Assembly (NCBI RefSeq): GCF_932274485.2
Contig: NC_065886.2
Span: 20,287,501 to 20,351,500, forward strand
DNA from: Patella vulgata
Lineage: Eukaryota > Mollusca > Gastropoda > Patellidae
DNA: 64,000 nt
Direction: 5' to 3'
The translations under genes were made by a program, and so were the position numbers. Shown one piece after another: positions 34,510-46,269 of this stretch. A model generated the notes under the pieces. That model was not told the DNA's origin, did not search any database, and worked only from the letters and a program-made list of their open reading frames with translations. Each line of letters starts with the position of its first letter. Position 1 is the first letter of the stretch.

Positions 34510-35455
34510 TGATTCGGGAGTTCCACAATGATGAGTCCTTGGATCTGCCCTTTCTGTAAAGTATACTGAGAATTTAGGACAACTTATCGATAATTATGGT
34601 TTCTAGGACGACAATCTTATGCAGATGATACACAGCTGCTCAAAAACTGTTCCATCCCCTAATTATTCTGACATCAAATTGTGTACACATGACATTAAAG
34701 ATAGGATGACAAGAGATCTTTTGAAATTAAATTAAATTGAATTAAGTAAATCAGAATGTATATATTTTATGTGGTGCAAATACACATCTGAAAAATACAA
34801 GTTCAAATGTGTCCTCTTAGGGTCCAATTTGAGCATGGACAGTCACATTAGTGAAATTTGTCGAAACTGTTATCTTCTGAACATTGGCCATATAAGACAC
34901 TTTATTAGCCAGGAAGCAGCTGCCACATGTTCTTTGGTATTCTCAGGGATTGACTACTGTAACAGCTTGTTAGTAGAAACATCTAGTGCCCATATTAAAA
35001 AAAAATCAACTTGTACAAAATAATGCAGCTCGAATTCTTAACAGATCATCAAAATACTCTCATATTACTCCTGTTCTGAAATCACTCCATTGGCTGCCAA
35101 TAAATGAAAGAATCCTCTAGAAAAGTCTGTCTTTGACGTATCAATGTGTGAATGGCTTAGCTCAAATATACTTATCTAACCTTATGCAAATACATGTTCC
35201 CTCGTGTAACCTCCGACCGAACATATCATCATCAGTTGTGTTGCTCAAGGTGGAAATTAAAATCATTCGGATACGGATCGTGCTCAGTGAATGCGCCAAA
35301 ACTGCGGAATAATCTTCCAGAGATCATTACATCATCCCAAACCCTTTCTTGTTTTACATCAAGACTTAAAACTCATCTTGTTATCAGGATTATTTAAATT
35401 TCATTTAATTGTATGCGCAGTGGACATGCCCCTGTACATGGAGTACGTGCGCTAT
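34510..35455 (+). pseudogene. L2-type LINE reverse transcriptase, 3' part, decayed
   Basis: Pieces in several frames follow the order of an L2/CR1-group reverse transcriptase: GVPQ and VLG near 34517-34545, YTENLGQLIDNYGF, then YADDTQLL near 34618 (the catalytic Asp pair). They continue with LLGSNLSMDSHISEICRNC, SGIDYCNSLLVE, ITPVLKSLHWLPINERIL, and the C-terminal SCFTSRLKTHL. The typical L2 3' end GCGCTATACAAA closes it. In-frame stops and several frame changes exist, one at an A run near 35000. The 3' tail (ATT)n is found at 36978-36992, beyond an inserted Tc1-like element. Confidence 0.83.
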
Positions 35456-36975
35456 ACAAATGTTCAAAAAAAGTAGGGGATATTTGATTTTTAAGTGTTA
35501 TTAAAGTCACCTAATGAAACTGACGAAGAAACAAATGACAAAATGAAATGAAGTTCACATTCATCGATTTATTCCAAATGATCGTTAGACTAAGTAAGGC
35601 ACAGACTGACCATTATAAGGGTAAAATGATACCCGGGGTCAAACAGCAAAGTTACCACAGCATCACAACCAAGTCAGTAACGGGTAAATCCTCCTCTGTT
35701 TGCCAAACAAGCATTGATCCGACGTGGCATACTCCTAATGACACGTCTAAGGTCATTTTGGTCCAGATTGTCCCATTCCTGTTGCAACGCAGCAGCAAGT
35801 TCTTGGACATTGGCAGGACGTTGTTGACGTTGACGTAACCTCTGTCCAAGCATGTCCCAGACATGCTCGATGGGGGAGAGGTCGGGACTCAGTGCTGGCC
35901 AAGGTAATGTGGTGATGTTCTGTTGTTGGAGGTAACCTGTAACGATCCTGGCCCTGTGACATCTTGCGTTGTCATCCTGGAAGATGAAACGGCGGCCATG
36001 ACGTCGTGCGAACGGCACAACATGGACTGCCAAGATGTTGTCCCGGTAGTACTGGCCTGTAACACGCCCTGCAACAACATGTAAAGCCGTTCTTCCAGCA
36101 ACAGTGATGCCTCCCCACACCATAACAGAACCACCCCCAAATCGATCATGTCTGATGACGTTAACGTCTTGGAAGCGCTCGTTTCGACGACGCCACACCC
36201 TCCTACGTCTGTCCAGTGAACCTTGACTCATCTGAAAACATCACATTGCTCCAGCGTCGATTATCCCAGTGTTGACGATCCCTACACCAACGACGTCTTG
36301 CCTGAATGTGATGATCTCTCAAACAAGGGATCACGCGAGGACGTCGGGCGCGAAGGTGACCCCTATGCAGTCGATTCCGAATCGTCTGGCCACTCACTCT
36401 CACACCAGTGTCTGTTTGAAGACGAGCGCTGATCTGATTTGCTGTGATGACACGATTTCTCAAGGCCAAGGTACGGATAAATCGATCCTGGGCTTGAGTT
36501 GTCGCCCTTGGTCGACCTGAGCGTGGTCTGTCCTGTACAGATTGTGTATCACGGTATCTGGACCATTGCCTGCTTATGACAGACTGAGAAACATTCATCG
36601 TCCGCGCCACAACCGCCTGTGTTGTGCCGATCTGTAGCATGCCAAGGGCACGTAACCTTTCATTTTGGGTAAGCCGACGCATATCAAAATTTGTTTTCTG
36701 GTCACTAAAACAATTAAACTGATGTTTCCACCCTGGAATTCAATGCCACAATGACTGTAACATTCAAAGTCAGAGTCGTGCAAATCTTGGGTTGGACCCC
36801 CATGATGATCCCAAGCATCACCTGCATTCCATGCGGTAGCTATTGGTGCGTTTGGGCGTCACATGTAACTGGAAATGTTTCTTCTGTTAGGTTCTATAGT
36901 GACTTTTTTCGTAGTCATTTACATATTTTAGTATTATGCCCCCAAAATCAAATATCCCCTACTTTTTTTGAATAG
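35456..36975 (-). mobile_element. Tc1-like transposon inserted in the L2 LINE 3' end
   Basis: The left TIR TTCAAAAAAAGTAGGGGATA and the right TIR, inverse, reading the same, enclose a transposase on the minus strand. TA lies next to both ends (GCTATA before, TAGTATATT after). The TIR core is the one of the element at 9377-10878, and the coding region is clearly better kept here, so this is the younger or less damaged copy. Confidence 0.9.
35674..36682 (-). pseudogene. Tc1-like transposase, DD34E, one frame break
   Basis: Minus-strand ATG at 36682. Residues 1-60 hold a helix-turn-helix (RLRALGMLQIGTTQAVVART, SQSVISRQWSRY) and a GRPR hook (RPRSGRPRATT) between the two DNA-binding halves. A second helical part (TANQISARLQTD, SGQTIRNRLH) follows. 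The catalytic part has NVMFSDESRFT (Asp), GGGSVMVWGGI, FQDDNARCHRARI (Asp) and SPDLSPIEHVWD (Glu) with 34 residues between the last two. The first frame ends at 36203 and the second runs 36231-35674, overlapping at the SDESRF region, so one small indel breaks the gene. It ends GGFTRY, a usual Tc1-type C-terminus. Known function: cut-and-paste transposition at TA. Confidence 0.9.
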
Positions 36976-36994
36976 TATATTATTATTATTAAGT

Positions 36995-39900
36995 TAGATT
37001 TGCACTCCAGCATTCAAGATGGCGGCTTCAATCAGCTGTTCATTTTCCCGTTTTTTGCACAAATAAAATGCGGTTTAGTAGCCAGTTATCGGAAAGAAAC
37101 TACAATAGCATATTCCTGAAGCAATAGCCCGAGAAATACCGCTCTGGCCATTGCTGGATTGACTTCTGATACTTACGTTTTTGAGGGAGTGTGTCTCCCT
37201 TCCCGTTTAATCAAATCGCTCCTGTACAGACTTTCGTTTAATCTGGGGTTTCCCTAAGTATTGTTCGTCTTCAAACAGTATTGTTAACATTGTAGCCGTT
37301 TTGATAGCCTCGTTTGTCACGCAATTAGTTTTTCTGCAATATTCTGCTATGCACTGGTTAATTGGGCGTAATAAATTTCGTGAATCATGACGTAACGTTA
37401 TGTAAACATATTTGGAACTCTGTTTAAACGCGAATGATATTGTTACGCAGTTAGGTATTGGTTGTTAATCGGACTATTGACCAGTCATAAATTGGAACAG
37501 AAATTGGCTTTCATTACGGCAGTGTTGAGTGGGATTAGGTCTAATCAAACGAAAACATACGGGAAGTATATGCTACAATAGTGACATTAACGTTCATATA
37601 CTATTTGTTTTTGTATTTTTGAAATATCGGTTGTTTCGTTTGTCAGGTATAGACAGATGTATATGACTACTACACTATTTAGTTTTTACGATTTGCTGTT
37701 CAAAAATTCATCATTCTTCTACTAGATCATGAGATTATATTGGCGAATTAATAAAATGTTGAAAAATAGTCTAGAGAGATTAATTGTATTTACCAAGAAC
37801 AGATCTGTTGGCATTTACAGTAAATTAAGCGTTTCAAACTTCATCGTTTGAAAATTTTAACGGTGTAATTGTGAGCTCAGTTTTCGTGATCGATCTATAG
37901 CGATATTTTTAATTTGAAATACTTATTGGTAATAAGTATTTGTAGTTTTGATAATGGAACATTTTTAAACGTGAATTATTTGATGGAACTATATAATGTG
38001 TTTATATTTATTTGTTTATTTCTATTTCTAGTATGGCTTGCTCTTAATGGAAATGGAACCCACGTTAATTTGGTTTCCAGTGCCATGTTACACTTTTCAG
38101 TGTGTAAATAAAGCGGTTTATTTTTCGTGATTTTTGTTGAAAATAGTTATTTTTGGACAAAAATGAAAATTATTTACTACTAAACGGGTCGAGTGCCACC
38201 CAATTTTTTTCTTGATCTTAATACCATAGATCATTGCCTTTTCAGTCAGCATTCCAAAAAAAAAAAATACTTAAACCCGCAGTGGGTGAGATATAGATAG
38301 AATAAAATGACAAAACTAAATTGAGCTATTTTGGTACCTTGCATCACTAAGTCCCATACTAAAAACCGCTCCATGAAAGTCCATCAAATTTTCAGAATGT
38401 ATACTCACTAACCATATCTGCTATCCTATAACGAAGTAGTTTAGTTGTACGCCATAATTGAAAAGTGGCCTGAAAATGATGATTTTTTTGGCTTTTTTCG
38501 GCCTTAAAATTTCAAAAAAATTTCAACACTCTAAAAATTAATCTAAAATTAAGTGGCAGTGGGGATTGGAGGGGTTACCCATTATACATAAAAAAAAAAG
38601 GTGAAAATCGGTCACCCACCATGTGCCGGTCCTCAAACACAGAGTGGTTATGCAATCGAAATGTGTCGAAAAATCGAATTTGACAAACATCAATTTAAAA
38701 AATGTATTTGTCATTTGTTGGCGCGGTTTCTTTCAAAATGATTACCAAATTCAGTAATATAATACCATTTAAAAACAAAATAAAAATGAAAAAAAAAGAA
38801 AAAAGAAAAGAAACAACATTAATTTGGTAATAAAAGGGCAGCGATAATCTACAAAATTTAATTTCGAGAATTCTTGATGGTAGAAATTCAAAATGGCCGG
38901 CAAAATAAATCCAAAATGGTGGAATTTTAATTAATCGTCATTTCTTTCCGTTGGGTATGACTTGTGATATGAGGTATATATCAATCCCGAAATGGCATAG
39001 TTGCTCTTAAATGAATATATTGTTAACACGCTTTAAACATCTAATATCTAGGTACATTGAAATAAAGATCCATTATAATAGTTTTTAGTTTCGGTTGAAT
39101 CATATCATAAAAGTATCTTATTTCATAGTTTTACGTATTTGTCGACATTAAGGTGTACCGATTCTATTGTTCCATTTAGCCTATGAATTTTCTTGTTTCA
39201 CTTGACTAAACGAAACATTTTGTAGGAATGTAGGCTTTTACAGATTGAACAAAAAGCTGATAAATGTTTAGATGCGTGGAACATGCACGAGGCGATTTGT
39301 AACAAACCTCAGACACGATATATATTTGATGCTAGTTGAGCATGAGAACAACATGATTATTTCATTGGAAATGGGGCGCAAATACCCAAAGGAGTCGGAC
39401 AAACTCTAAACCAACTGCGTCTCCTGCACTGGGCCCCTTCAATGGCTGTCTACCTGTGGAATAACATGTACATTATTTGTATCTGTTAAATTTGTGCGGT
39501 TTATATAATAGATTAATATTATTATTTACATATGGGCTGGTAGTGATAACCTCTTACCCAAAACAAATTCCAAAAGAAACCAGGAAGTTTCGGAGAGCTA
39601 TATCTCGTATCACATGTCACTTATGAAACATATACCCGAAACACATGTCACGCTAGACACCTTTTATTTAAAGCGGAAATTGCAAATTTTTAAGTTATAT
39701 TTTTAAAATTTATTAAAATAAAGCCTGAAAATAGATGGTATCCATAAACAGTCCTACCTTGTTAAAGAATAATCCTATTAATCCTATAATTCACTATTGC
39801 CAGCTGAGAAATTGGCAAAAATATCATTTTCCTCTTCATTTTCAAACGTTTGAAAAAGCTACTCCATGGTGGAGAATAGAAAACAAGGGAGGTAATTGTG

Positions 39901-40080
39901 TTATTATTTCCTATGTAAATGAGTTTTAAGTGTGAGAATGACACCTATGATCGTATAATTTTGCGGAATTCTATGACATATCTCCTGTCGGGGACAGCTA
40001 GCTTCTACACAACAGTATGATAGGACATAAAATAGATAGTGAGTATATAGGTACAGATACTTTGGACCCAAGATCGCGTC
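36995..40080. other. no gene recognised
   Basis: AT-rich with A runs. TATCTCACCCACTGCGGGG near 34260 recurs inverted near 38276. Short frames lack motifs or exon context. Confidence 0.4.
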
Positions 40081-40090
40081 TTTGTACACT

Positions 40091-40600
40091 TGACGTCATA
40101 TTTTCATGACGTCATATGAAATGTCTGACTTCACAGTGTTGTCGCAACTGTGGATTATCAGACTACGACGTCATTGACCGATCTATCTGTCACCCATTGT
40201 GTAGGTAACGACTTAAGCAGAACACAGGAGAACTTAAATAACCTCTGTATAGATAGACATTTATAGTATAAGGCTACACTTTGGCTAGTTTTCCAAACCG
40301 ACAAACATGCCCATATTTGCCAAGAAAATATTTTGTCGAGGCCCTGACGTGTCACGGTAGGCCTATATTATTTGTTGATTGTGAAGAGTGTGTAGAAAAC
40401 CAGAATGTGCTCATATATATATATATATATATATAACATTCTGGGAAGTATGACGTAGGTGGATCGCTGCGACCCATCTACGTCATACTTCCCAGATAGG
40501 CAGCCTAAGTTTGGGATGTGTGCAGTATGTTTCAAAGATGGTAATTTAATGACGTCGTGTCACATGGTGTCTGACGTCAATAAATATTTGACGTCTGCGG
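40091..40600. promoter_or_regulatory. cluster of CRE-like TGACGTCA sites
   Basis: Full palindromic sites TGACGTCA lie at 40091-40098, 40107-40114 and 40572-40579. Partial sites with ACGTC or ACGTA lie near 40168, 40451, 40478, 40550 and 40589. TGACGTCA is the binding site of CREB/ATF bZIP factors in animals. No gene start is identified nearby, so a regulatory role is only a possibility. Confidence 0.4.
40411..40495. repeat. two adjacent palindromes around an AT run
   Basis: CCAGAATGT, an AT dinucleotide run, ACATTCTGG forms the first. CTGGGAAGTATGACGTAGG (40441-40459) and its inverse at 40477-40495 form the second, whose centre TCGCTGCGA is itself palindromic. The second is about 55 bp with almost no loop and one G/T mismatch in the 22-bp arm. 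Confidence 0.88.
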
Positions 40601-41112
40601 GCGATGGACGTTAACTGAATACATCCGCCGTAATAAAGACCTTTTATAGATAGAGGTGGAACAGTATTCACTTTATTGTCGAGTCGATTTGGCACATTGT
40701 AACTTGTCTCCTATGTGTGTGTATCCGAGTGTTGAAGGCATTCTTAGCTATACACACTGTACATTGGATATCGTGAATGACCTTCCTGCGGAATAATACA
40801 CATTCCTGTCTCTTTTTTGTAACGTCAAAATTCAAGATGTCGAAATACAGACGCTTTCGAGTTGTAAATATTTCGATTTGTGAAAAGGCCTAGAATAGTG
40901 GTTTGTTTTTTTTAAAGTTTCATATAAGCCATAACTTTAATCACCAAGTAACCCTATTTTAGGAAAAGAGATGGTCAGACGATAAGAAAGTACCGTATAC
41001 ACACTCACAAGACACCACTTTACAAACTTCGCTGACGTGACACTAGGCCCTAACACTCACGAGTCACAGTCACAATTGACAGTCAGTCACGCAGTGGCAG
41101 TAGCCTGGGTAG

Positions 41113-41505
41113 GGCCACGTTGGCTCAGTCACTAAGGCGTTGGCCCAGTAACCGGACATGGAATGCCTGATTCGATCCCAGTGTTGACCGAGAAAGTTAC
41201 TCGGAATTTGTCAGCGTTGTTTCACCTCGTCAGTGATACAGAACGGGGCCTGGCAATGGCAAGGATTAGGAATCAAAGATTGAATGAAGGAACAGTTGGT
41301 GTTTAATCGTTCGGTGTGACAAAAAACCGAGGTCCCGCGTGTAGGCACAGTTGCGATATTATTTAAGGTGGTGTAGTTATTGGCATGTTACACGTAAAAG
41401 TAAAAAGAATCCTTGACATGAAAATTTCCCCTCGGGCTCAACAATGACAACATGCTCATGGATGGCGATCCGCACCTAGCCCGCTTATTCAATTATTGAG
41501 GACGT
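41113..41505 (+). mobile_element. tRNA-derived SINE, diverged
   Basis: Head: CCACGTTGGCTCAGTCACTA (A box region) and GCCTGATTCGATCCCAGTG (B box). Body: GACCGAGAAAGTTACTCGGA, CGTCAGTGATACAGAACGGG, AAAAACCGAGGTCCCG, ACACGTAAAAGTAAAAAGAA. The order equals that of the SINE at 58631-59005, with an insertion in the body. No intact TSD found. Confidence 0.7.
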
Positions 41506-42052
41506 TGATTTTGTTGTTATGTTAGTATGTTACTGTTAGTGTTACTGTTGTTAGTAAGCCTACTGTTAGTGTAACTGGGCCTTTGTCCTGTTTATGATAT
41601 TATGGGGCTACGGAAAACATAATCAAATAAATTATTAAATTATGTCCTTTTAGGCTGCAATATAAATCGAAAAGGCCCGTGGTTTTGAGAAGACGTTAAG
41701 TCAAGTCAAGTTTAAACTGTAACTCGACCTAATCCTGTCACTTACTATTAGTTTAGTATCACGTCAGACTCAGCAGACATATCCCGTTTTATTTTTTCCC
41801 AAAATAATGATGGTTTCGAGTCAAGGACTAAGGACACTTCAATTGCCAAATTATAAATGAACGTTGATTTAAATCTAATAATTTAAAGTAATAACATTAT
41901 ATGCTATTTTTTTCAGGGCCAGTAAGTTGTACATAGATAGATATTTTAAAAGAAGCCTAAGAACTTACGACCAGCTAACATGACTTCGGGTAATTTAACT
42001 GGTTTCGATAGACTGTCGTCAACTCAAAATAATACTCTTTTTTAAAGTGCGT

Positions 42053-42190
42053 AAGGCCGTTTTCCATATACGCGTTTTCGCCGGCGCAACAGTCGGTCTA
42101 CATGGAAATATTATAAATGGGACCGTTCCAATAAACCAACGAAAACGCGGGCTGAGACGCTGCGAAAAAGCGCATATGGAAACCGGGCTT
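42053..42190. mobile_element. foldback MITE, about 140 bp
   Basis: AAGGCCGTTTTCCATATACG at the left and, inverted at the right, AAGCCCGGTTTCCATATGCG. Arms of about 33 bp with a short centre. T lies outside each end (TAAG...CTTA), which would fit a TAA target of Harbinger-type elements, but three bases are weak evidence. Confidence 0.65.
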
Positions 42191-43514
42191 AAAAACTTCA
42201 CCTACCGAGTCCAGGGCCCGGTTCCTAGAAAATTCTTAAAGTAAGCACAAAGTCATGCTTCACTTTTTCTTACGTAAGAAACTTATAAAAATACCGTCCC
42301 TAGAAAATTATCAAGATCATTCTTACGTAAGTATAAGTCTAAGCACATCGTGACTGGTAAAGTTTACCATAAACTGAGACTACGACGCTCTTTAACGTCA
42401 TAAAAACAACTTTGGTATGCGAATTACGTCATAAATTTGTCGTCTGCCTCATTGACTTCATATATATATGCAATCTGTTTCACAGAGAATTACGAGTCTA
42501 GTGATAAATCTCTGTCAAAGATGACTGCCTTAACACGTGCTGTCACAGCACGCGGCGTCAATCATTGGCTGAATGGCGCGTGCATTGTTTACATAAGACG
42601 TTACTGCTTCGGAGAAAATGCTGCATTTTAGTCATTTTAATACCCATTTACACTAAATAGGAAATATTTTTTACCTACAAATACGTCAAACGACTTTATT
42701 TATTTTTCCAATACATAAAAAAAAATTTCTTAGAATTTAATTTGTCGCAGGAAAAAAGTTAATATTTCTGGCTCATTCAGCCGCGTCGATGTCATCCTTA
42801 TCAGTGATTGTAGCGGCCTAGCAAATATTCACTGCGGATCAGTGTGATATATATGGTTGATTTAGATGCATTTGACATGCCCCCTATACACATATAAAAT
42901 GTGCCACAAGATAAACAACGCAGACACATGGGCAATTCCATGCAAATGTGGACATGGCGACATGGTTAGTAAAAAATGAAACAGCAATTAGAACCATTTT
43001 TTTTAAGTTTGTCTGGTCTATATATTCTTTAGCCCCCACTTTAGGGTTTGGAATTGTAAAGAAATTGTAAAAATTCTAGTGAACTTTTTATATAGCACCA
43101 TTAGTAATATCGTTAACTGATTTGTAGTTATATAATGTTTTTGATTTAAAAGTTCCTATAATTACTAATTTAAATAATTTTTTTCTGAAATCAGAAAATA
43201 TAAATCTTCTCTTTATTCAAAATAATAACAACAAATGTTGATATTCAAATGAGTCAGTTTTATAGTATATAATACGAAGTACATGGCACTCGTAACGTGA
43301 GTAATACAAAAAATGGAAAAACAATGATGGTTGAATTTTTTTTATGGTTACGTCAGCCATATTTTCTATATAATATCTACTTTTGACCATGTCATGTACT
43401 TAATAAAATGATTCAATATAAAATGTCATTTATTCCCCATATAATGGCACCTACAAATTTGTAACGTGAGTAACAGAATCATTTATGTAACGGGAGTAAC
43501 GCAATATGTGATGT

Positions 43515-43643
43515 GATTGTATGAAAAATCGAGTTCCTCTACAGTTAAGAATTTTTATCCTATATAAAAAACAGTTTGAATATATCACTGTTACACACTA
43601 TATCGGATTGTAAGTTCCCGAATTATGGCCCCTGATTGTATGT
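43515..43643 (+). mobile_element. family B tandem-core fragment
   Basis: GATTGTATGAAAAATCGAGT, TATATCACTGTTACAC and AATTATGGCCCCTGATTGTA are family B monomer phrases. No ends. Confidence 0.6.
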
Positions 43644-43649
43644 AGTAGT

Positions 43650-43771
43650 TTAGCACACTTTCCGAGGTGTATCGGTGAATATCAGGACAGTTTTGGTCGA
43701 GGGGCCCAGCCGAGGCGGCTCCCGACCAAAACTGTCCTGATATTGACCGATACACCGAGGAAAGGTGCTAA
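43650..43771. repeat. 122-bp long palindrome with about 55-bp arms
   Basis: TTAGCAC starts the left arm and GTGCTAA ends the right. The arms share GGTGTATCGGT and ATATCAGGACAGTTTTGGTC (left) against its inverse (right), with only a few mismatches and a loop of about 10 nt (CAGCCGAGGC). No open frame across it. It may be a foldback element or a very stable RNA hairpin if transcribed. Confidence 0.88.
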
Positions 43772-44568
43772 TAAGTTACTTACATCACATTTCTATCGAG
43801 TATTGTGAAGCAAAATGTGAAAAATAGTATTTATTATCGAGTCGTTTCACCCGAAAAGTGACAAATACTTTCTGCTCTTTCATTATTTATCCCTTTCTGA
43901 GCCTCGCGTTACATTTCATGGTAGAATGATTTCGCAGTGGAGAGACGACCTGAGTAGTATTTACACGTGCGTCTTGTCATCACAATTGATTAAAATAATT
44001 ATTCAATATTCTAATTTATATATTTTGCATATTAATATAAATCAAACCAAATTATGAAATAGATGCCAATTGATATGTATAATAATTGATTTTTGTAATA
44101 TGTTGTTATGTTAATTTAATGTCATGGTATATGTTTTTGAACTGCCATGTAGTTCCCCCCATTTTGTTTTGTTACTATGATTTTGACTAGTTGTTTCATG
44201 AATCATGTACATTGTATCGAGCCATCGTTATCAACTGCGATCTAGATCGGACTAAACGTCTGCTACTTATTGCTTTATAGGTATCTAAAACGGTATAAAA
44301 GTATCTGTGTATCAGAAATGAACAGTACTCTCTCTGCACATTTCTGATACACGGATACTTTTTATGCATGTATTGCAAATAAACAGGACAGGTTTATCAA
44401 AGGTTGCCAGTGGCAACGAGTAGAAGTGGGATGTAAGAAAAGTCACATACTCACGTGGTGGACACTGTATTATTATTATTCTAAATGAACTTGAACATAT
44501 ACTTCAATAAATTGAAATTAAAATTTTTGTAAGCTTATTTTTCGAAAATTTTAGATAACTTTGCACTG

Positions 44569-44925
44569 TTTAAAGGAGCTAAATGAAAATCGCTAACATT
44601 TGGGACCTAGAAATTGACAAAAGTGGGTCGCAACGCATATAATACTGTATATGAATGTATATAAACTGATTTACATTCAATGGTTTCCGTTTTTACTCCA
44701 ATTTCAAATCAGTTATGTTCGGCGAAATAAGCCAGTAGTTTCAATCGAGGGCAAATTTCTAGCGTCTGGTTATTCCAGTCTACATACGCCGTTTGATTTG
44801 GTGCAATGTGTCTAGCCGCGTCCCTCGAGTCTCTTGTTACAACTGGGGCTGAAGCGCATTATGGTACACGATTCGTGTACCAATGGTAAAATGTTTATTT
44901 TGTCTTATAAGTATTTATAAGTATT
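44569..44925 (+). mobile_element. MITE family M1, left part
   Basis: It starts TTTAAAGGAGCTAAATG and follows 17988-18482 (ATTTGGGACCTAGAAATTGA, GGGTCGCAACGCATATAATA, TACACGATTCGTGTACCAAT) until about 44925, where similarity stops. TTAA-AGGAG fits the T2 end rule. Confidence 0.72.
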
Positions 44926-46006
44926 CTTTAGTTTTGATTTTACAATATGAATGTAACGTGAGTAACGTAACGTAACAACATTTTTCTACACGCTTCATTA
45001 AAAAAATCAGATCCTTTTCATATATTATACTTTATTGCAATAAATACTTATTATAAATAAGAGATTAGACTTGAAGGTAATATTTATGTGCTAACAAAAC
45101 ATCAAAATTGTGATGTCCATTCCATGTAACGTGAGTAACACCATGTTTTTCAGATCTCGTCCCCAAAAATTATTTCATTTTTCTTTACATTCTAGCTTAT
45201 TATTTCCTTTCATCATTGATGGATGCCCATACACAATATTTAACATATCAATGTAGATTGCTGTTTGTAGTCTTAATCTCAATATGGATGGGGTTCTTTA
45301 AATGTAACGTGAGTAACGCTGGAAAGTGGAATTGCCAACATACAAACTAACTGAATAATTGTGAGAGTGCCTGTTCTTAAAGTAGCCTGTGTGTTTGTAG
45401 CCTATTGTTTACTAATTGACAAGTAAATAAAATGGTTTCAGGGTAGAAGCGAAATTTTCTATAGCATTCTTAATTACTTTCGGAGAAGGATTTTCTCTGT
45501 CTTGTAATTGTCTCTTTGGTATCAAAAGGTGTCGGAAATGCCGTCGAATAACTCTACGGTCAGCCATCTTTTTGAAGCAGAAACAGACTTAAAAAGGTTG
45601 GCAAGCAAGCCGTATACCTTGCTTGGGACTTGTGCTTAGATTGACTATGTTTGAGAACGAAGTTGTGCTTAAGATTTTTCTTGGAACCCATAATAACGTC
45701 CTTGTGCTTACAATGAAGTCTACTTAAAATCTAAGCACAAGAACGTTCTTAAGAATTTTCTGGGAACACAAAATAAGGTAAGTTTACTTAAATGCAAAGT
45801 CTACTTAAATCTAAGCACAAGAACGTGCTGAAGAATTTTCTAGGAATCGGGCCTACTGGTCCGCAAAATAATTAGCACGTACTTGGGGCACCGATGGAAG
45901 GAGAGTATAATTGACGAATATATAACAGCATTAGTGAGTGCTTTGAGATAAATAGAATCTCCTACAGTACGAGTTGATAATGTAAAATGAACGAGGCTTT
46001 GCCGAG

Positions 46007-46045
46007 TTTTTATACGCCCACATTTTCAGATGAAAACAAGCGTAG
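46007..46045 (+). mobile_element. isolated 5' end of a tandem-core element
   Basis: GTTTTTATACGCCCACATTT followed by TCAGATGA, then unrelated sequence. Only the terminal block remains. Confidence 0.5.
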
Positions 46046-46269
46046 AGATGGTGTGAAATTCATTGTTATAAAATTGGCTCGCTACGACAGAGCGAATTGT
46101 AAACCGTGCAAATGGCGGCTTTTCGCGGTATTTTCGTGCCAAATTCTTGCATTTAGAAACGAATAATTAAATGTACGTGACGTGGACGCGAGTATTGTGA
46201 AGCAAATTTACTGAACATCAAGTAAAATTTAGTCCACCTGTTGCGGTAGTTTACTTGCTACCTGTCAGT

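Larger units (their letters stand above)
43292..45317 (+). repeat. six copies of the motif GTAACGTGAGTAAC
   Basis: Positions 43292, 43461, 43487, 44953, 45126 and 45304, with one base changed in the first and third. Most intervals are 169-178 bp, apart from one short interval (26 bp) and one long gap filled by other insertions. Flanking bases are not similar between copies, so only the 14-mer is kept. Confidence 0.8.
42214..45854. mobile_element. 3.6-kb element with terminal inverted repeats, non-coding
   Basis: GGGCCCGGTTCCTAGAAAAT at the left is matched by its inverse ending in AATTTTCTAGGAATCGGGCC at the right, and both are followed inward by CTTAAG-like and AAGCAC motifs. The right terminal motif is repeated three times at about 75-bp intervals (45676, 45751, 45826). 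No transposase is visible. Inside are six GTAACGTGAGTAAC motifs, a family B fragment, a 122-bp palindrome and an M1 MITE. It could be one composite element or two related end repeats that landed near each other. Confidence 0.5.

Noticed and set aside
34255-38300. Large transposon bounded by inverted TATCTCACCCACTGCGGGG motifs
   Set aside because: Only about 20 bp match in inverse orientation and flanking bases differ; insufficient to define an element.
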